Assembly: GCA_023213315.1 (NCBI GenBank)
Contig: JAKCPI010000825.1
Span: 62,001 to 126,000 of the forward strand
From: Euborellia annulipes
Taxonomy: Eukaryota > Arthropoda > Insecta > Dermaptera > Anisolabididae
Direction of reading: 5' to 3'
DNA: 64,000 nucleotides
The notes beneath the pieces are model-generated. The model was not told the DNA's origin, did not search any database, and saw nothing but the letters and a program-made list of their open reading frames with translations. The position numbers and the translations under genes are program-made. Shown here in pieces: positions 60,305 to 64,000 of the stretch. Position 1 is the stretch's first letter, and each line of letters begins with the position of its first letter.

Positions 60305-60895
60305 TAATTTAAATATAAACTATATATATCTAAAGGCCTGTGAAGCCGAAAATTGAAATTAAAAAAAAAATACTTCCAATGTGAAAATAAATAAAATGGA
60401 TAAACTATCAAAAAGGAAATTAAAAAAAAGCAATTAGTCTAAATGATGAAGAAATGATGCAATTGGTTTTGATATTAATCTCTTGAAATTCAACCAAATA
60501 TAATTATTTTAATAATGATGTTATATTACTTTGGTAATTATAATAATTCGCTAATTGTTAAAAGTTAGATAGTAAATGTATAATAAAAATAAAATAGAAG
60601 AATCATATAGTTTGTGATTGTAACAATTTTTTTTTAGCTAATGGGAGTATAGTAGTTATATTAATAAAAGACCCTAGTTTTGTCTTAATTTTGATTGTTC
60701 CTCTTATCATAATCTCTACAATAAATAAAAGATATTACCCTTTATTTTAAGAAACAAACATTTTTATAAAGAATTAAGTTAAGTGAGTTTCCGTAGTTGT
60801 TTTTTTTTTTTGTTTTTCTATAACTTTTTTCTACTATTTGTATTTTATTCTAAAACAAGCAGCTACTAATCTCCTCTAATAATCGTTATCATTTT
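60305..60895. other. AT-rich sequence, no gene seen
   Basis: No supported feature. Confidence 0.45.
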
Positions 60896-60899
60896 TCAA

Positions 60900-61058
60900 G
60901 TAGTCTCAACGATTTGGCCTGATGAACAAGTTTTTAGCAAAATCCTATGGGAAAGCGAACGGACGGATGAACCAAGATTTTATTTCAAACGCTTGGCGCT
61001 TAATGAGCCGTCGGATATAAATTGGCAGAGGGTAAAATTCGCTAAAACGAGAGCAAAT

Positions 61059-61089
<31 letters not shown>

Positions 61090-61330
61090 ATGATAAAAGG
61101 GCTGAAGAGAAGGGATCCAACTAAACGGACCAATCCCGTGGCGCCGAGCCGGAACAGCGGCTAATGGGGAGGAAAAGTGGGAGAGAGGATGGGGGGATGA
61201 AGCTCCAGAGGGATGAAGAAGCCCCCGAAACCCAGCATCCAAGGGCATTAGTCCTCTGAGAGAGAGGAGACGGAGGAGGGAAAAAAAACAGGGACAGTTT
61301 TCAAGCTATAAAAGGATTATTATACACCAG
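60900..61330. other. Long non-repetitive island (strong candidate regulatory element)
   Basis: GATTTGGCCTGATGAACAAG, CTTGGCGCTTAATGAGCC, GTCGGATATAAATTGGCAGAGG, GGACCAATCCCGTGGCG, CGGAACAGCGGCTAATGGGG and CATTAGTCCTCTGAG. It is split by a (TG)n microsatellite at 61059-61084. The minus-strand frames translate the CA repeat. Confidence 0.42.
61059..61084. repeat. (TG)n microsatellite
   Basis: Thirteen or so TG units, then TGGGTGG. Confidence 0.92.
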
Positions 61331-61737
61331 AGGTAGAGGAAAATGAAGATTATTAACGATCAAGCTGACGCTAAGCATAACATTAAAATTATACCGTGGT
61401 AAAAAAATTTCAACTTCTCGTTTTCTTATCATCAATCATTATTAATAATAAATAAAAAATGTACCTACTCAATTAAATAAAAAAGTTATTTCTGTTTTCT
61501 ACTAACAGCAACCTTTGGTTTTGAGCAAGATATATTTGGCAAGTGATAATAAAAAAAATTTAAAGAATTTGTTTAATAGAGGCGGCGAATGGCTAATCGG
61601 CGAACCATGAATCTTTGAACACAACTCAACTCTGATTCCCGCTTTCCTTAAAAAACATAGGAGAATTATTCTCTTCATGTGATAGGAAATCCTAATAATC
61701 GCATACTAAAATATACACCACCTCATATTTCTTTAAA

Positions 61738-62172
61738 ACAAAAAATCTGGTGTGACTGTCGCACAGCATTACCTTCCGTAATCGAAAGTTGTGTTCTGTG
61801 CTTATCACACCAGATTTTTTGTGTCGACATATATTAGAATTCAAGAATTTATTAGTATGGGAAAATATTTATATTTTGTTACCAAGTACTAGTACTTTTT
61901 GGCCGATTTTGTTCGAAAGCTTATTTTCACGCCCTAGGTGGGTGTCTAACTTAAATATAAAATTTCAACCTCCTAGCTCAATTCCTTCATGATTTAAATT
62001 GAACACACACATACACACAGACAGACCATGTCGCGAAAACCACTTTTTTTGATTCATGGACCTCAAAAGGTGTATATCCATAAAAATCTCGAAATCGAAT
62101 TTTTGACATGAATCCACTACTTTCTTTATATATGTATATTAACATATAAGTTGCATATAAGTAAGAGAAATA
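61738..62172 (+). mobile_element. Family H copy, internally deleted
   Basis: AAAAAATCTGGTGTGACTG + TCGCACAGCATTACC, then the complete right arm. It jumps from GTTACCA straight to AGTACTAGTACTTTTTGGCC, losing the small-ORF region, and then runs to ACTTTCTTTATATATG...GTAAGAGAAATAA. The frame 61789-61992 crosses the deletion. Confidence 0.82.
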
Positions 62173-62334
62173 ATATGAAATAAAAAATAAATTTTAGAGA
62201 GGGAGGTAGGAGGGGTAAGGTAAAAGAACTTTCTGAGGTCTAGAATTCCATTTTTCAATTATTTACATCCTAGAGAAGCGTCATTTTAAATTTGGGAAGA
62301 GTTTTTATTTTTCATTTTAAAGATTTGATTAAAA

Positions 62335-62500
62335 TAATTTTCGGCTTAAATAAGAATAAGGACTCCCATTAGATATATTTACAAATAACGGGTAGCGTAA
62401 AAAGTCTTAAATGGGCTAATTTGCCGAAAAGACTGTCTGTATGTGTGTCTGAATTTGAGTGTGAATGGGAAAAAACTGTGAGTATTTAAAAAAAAAAAAA
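62335..62500 (+). mobile_element. SINE-A, 5'-truncated
   Basis: GGCTTAAATAAGAATAAGGAC, AACGGGTAGCGTAAAAAGTC, TTGCCGAAAAGACTGTCTG, TTTGAGTGTGAATGGG and an A-run followed by (ATA)n. Confidence 0.75.
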
Positions 62501-62559
62501 ATAATAATAATATATTTTTCGTAAAGCGAGTTAGAACCTATTTTCAAATGCTTTCCTAT

Positions 62560-62752
62560 GGGAGATTTGGGAACCTCTGATAAGGGGGTTCCCTACCCCT
62601 AATTTGATATAATGATAACCTAAAACCACCCCCGGAAAATTCTCTACTCAGTAAAAAAAAACTCCATGAAAATCGGTCCAATAGTTTATGCGTTACAAAC
62701 AGACAAGACAGACAAACATTATCTTTTATATAATAGTATAGATATATATGTA
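62560..62752 (+). mobile_element. LINE (RTE-like) 3' end
   Basis: CTCCATGAAAATCGGTCC + AATAGTTTATGCG, TTACAAACAGACAAGACAG, ACAAACATTATCTTTTATAT and AATAGTATAGATATATA. This is the common 3' tail of RTE-clade LINEs in arthropods. The related but diverged copy is at 41215-41353. The coding part is lost. Confidence 0.58.
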
Positions 62753-62929
62753 TAGAGAAAAGAAATCTAGATTATATTAATTGAAGAAGAGAAAAATATA
62801 TAATTAAAATCTTTAAGCTAAGCACTTTTTGTGAAAATTATTCTCAAGAATTCCAATCATAATTACAATTTATTCAGATAGAAATTTTTGTTTCAATAAT
62901 AATTAGTTAATCAACGAGTCTAATCAAGT

Positions 62930-63290
62930 TTATGCTTGCCAAGTTAATTATGGCAACAGTTGATGGCGCTGGTACCAAATTGAGATTATAAAAGGGAGGC
63001 TGCTGGGGGGTAAACGCAATCAGGAATAACGGGGAGAACGAGAGAGTGAGATGGTTGCAACAAGAAGAAGAAGAGGGTGGAATGATGGAATCTCCCCTTC
63101 ATCTTCGCCCCTTCCCCTAATGCCAATTTACCCTGAATTGAGTTGAAGTTTTATGGCGCACTCCATTTAGGAAGTATAGGCGATCTATTATCAAAACAGC
63201 CCCCGCCAATCCCGACTCGAGCAATTTTATACACCGAAATGAAAACATCCGGTCTTGACCCCAAATTCTATCGCAGGATTTTATATTATT
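62930..63290. other. Non-repetitive island (strong candidate regulatory element)
   Basis: AGTTAATTATGGCAACAG + TTGATGGCGC, GGGTAAACGCAATCAGG, TTTTATGGCGCACTCC, GGCGATCTATTATCAAAAC and CATCCGGTCTTGACCCC. An AAGAAGAAGAAGAG run sits inside. No frame above 60 codons, no second copy. Confidence 0.42.
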
Positions 63291-63366
63291 TGAAAATTAT
63301 ATAAGGATAGTTATCTGAGGATAACTATAAGAATAATGTGAATATATTAATAATTAAATTTCAACA

Positions 63367-63872
63367 GGATTCTGGTTTGTTCCCTGGAAGGTAGGCCTCC
63401 AAAATGACGCTCATGCATTTTATCCAGAAAAAAATCTATTTATTTATTTCTAGGGGGGATTTCACAGCTAGTTATGCGTGGTGTATAGGTACTTAAGTAG
63501 ATGTGGTGAAATTAATTAAAAAAGTCTAAGGTTAACATTTTGGTTGCCGAACTTCCAGGAGATAAAAATAACGGATAAGTACTAATGGAATTTAATTTAA
63601 AATATGGATTATATAATTAATTTAAAAGAAAAATAATTATAACTGTACGTTGTTTTTATCTCCTGGAAGGTAGGCAACCAAAATGTCCAACTTAAATAGA
63701 CTTTCTAATTAATTTCACCACATCTACTTAAGTATATACCACGCATAACTAGCCCCTCTGGAAATAAATAAATGAATTTGTTTTATTTTTTTATTTTTAT
63801 TTTTTTCTGGGTAAAATGCTTGAGCGTCATTTGGGAGGCCTACCTTCTAGGGAGCAAAACAGAACTCTTAAA
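63367..63872. mobile_element. Foldback element with arms of about 200 bp
   Basis: The left TTTGTTCCCTGGAAGGTAGGC + CTCCAAAATGACGCTCATGC, CTAGTTATGCGTGGTGTATA, AGTAGATGTGGTGAAATTAA and GGTTGCCGAACTTCCAGGAG are mirrored on the right. The spacer is about 80 bp of AT-rich sequence. The terminal word equals those facing each other at 19481 and 21850. Confidence 0.85.
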
Positions 63873-63894
63873 ATTTAATAATATTCACACTAGG

Positions 63895-64000
63895 GCTGCG
63901 CAAAATAATCGATTAATCGATTTTTTTTTATTGAGCAATTAATCTAGTATTTTGGGAAAAATAAATTTGAAAAGATGGGGTGAGTCTCGTATACAAAAAA
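63895..64000 (-). repeat. GGCCGAAAC-related repeat, cut by the window end
   Basis: AGGGCTGCGCAAAATAATCG + ATTAATCG looks like an element terminus. GAAAAGATGGGGTGAGTCTCG near 63973 is the complement of the CGAGTCTCATCCCATCTTTTC block at 2600 and 59471. It continues beyond the window. Confidence 0.5.

Overview
This window looks like a gene-poor stretch of an AT-rich animal nuclear genome, most likely an arthropod. I see no intact protein-coding gene, no rRNA and no functional tRNA gene. The open frames are short and mostly fall in repeats or low-complexity tracts. The arthropod call rests on short CCTAA/TTAGG runs (the arthropod telomere unit, here apparently a SINE tail), several tRNA-derived SINE families, 5S-like SINEs, many short DNA transposons with clean target-site duplications (TSDs), and 3' ends of non-LTR retrotransposons. 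Nothing in the window fixes the order or species.

Two kinds of sequence alternate. The first is a dense, nested repeat layer. The dominant unit, called family H here, occurs about 20 times (full copies near 31.5 kb and 38.8 kb). It has a near-perfect hairpin of about 90 bp at its 5' end that starts AAAAAATCTGGTGTGAC, an AT-rich body, and a 3' terminal ACTTTCTCT...AGAGAAAGT hairpin followed by an A-rich tail. Also present are a tRNA-derived SINE (SINE-A, about 9 copies) and two further tRNA-like SINEs; hAT-type elements with 8-bp TSDs (3531-3789, 7369-7637, 34325-34946, 55177-55438, 57704-57973); a family flanked by TTAA (19031-19410); several foldback elements; and LINE 3' ends at 3862, 10308, 41215, 59595 and 62560. 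The only recognisable protein remnant of any length is a broken hAT transposase C-terminus at 54148-54474. A short LINE ORF2 C-terminus lies at 10308-10400.

The second kind is about 28 non-repetitive islands of 150-600 bp with higher GC and mixed complexity, rich in homeodomain-like, SOX-like and TCF-like words. Examples are 11580-11935, 15290-15900, 27460-27800, 35545-35960, 51400-51960, 56740-57200, 60900-61330 and 62930-63290. They look like conserved non-coding sequence or enhancers next to a developmental gene outside the window. That is inference and needs a cross-species alignment. A few could hide short exons; 58538-58744 is the best candidate.

The most unusual signals are four. (1) Family H has self-complementary ends and a 75-codon frame kept open in several copies, and a fragment of its 5' arm sits inside a separate hAT MITE family. 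(2) A recurrent 'CTGANGA - hairpin - GAAACGTC' grammar occurs at seven or more otherwise unrelated loci, resembling hammerhead ribozyme cores known from Penelope-like elements. (3) Nested insertions with exact TSDs allow relative dating of the families. (4) A pair of 5S rRNA-like repeats is present.
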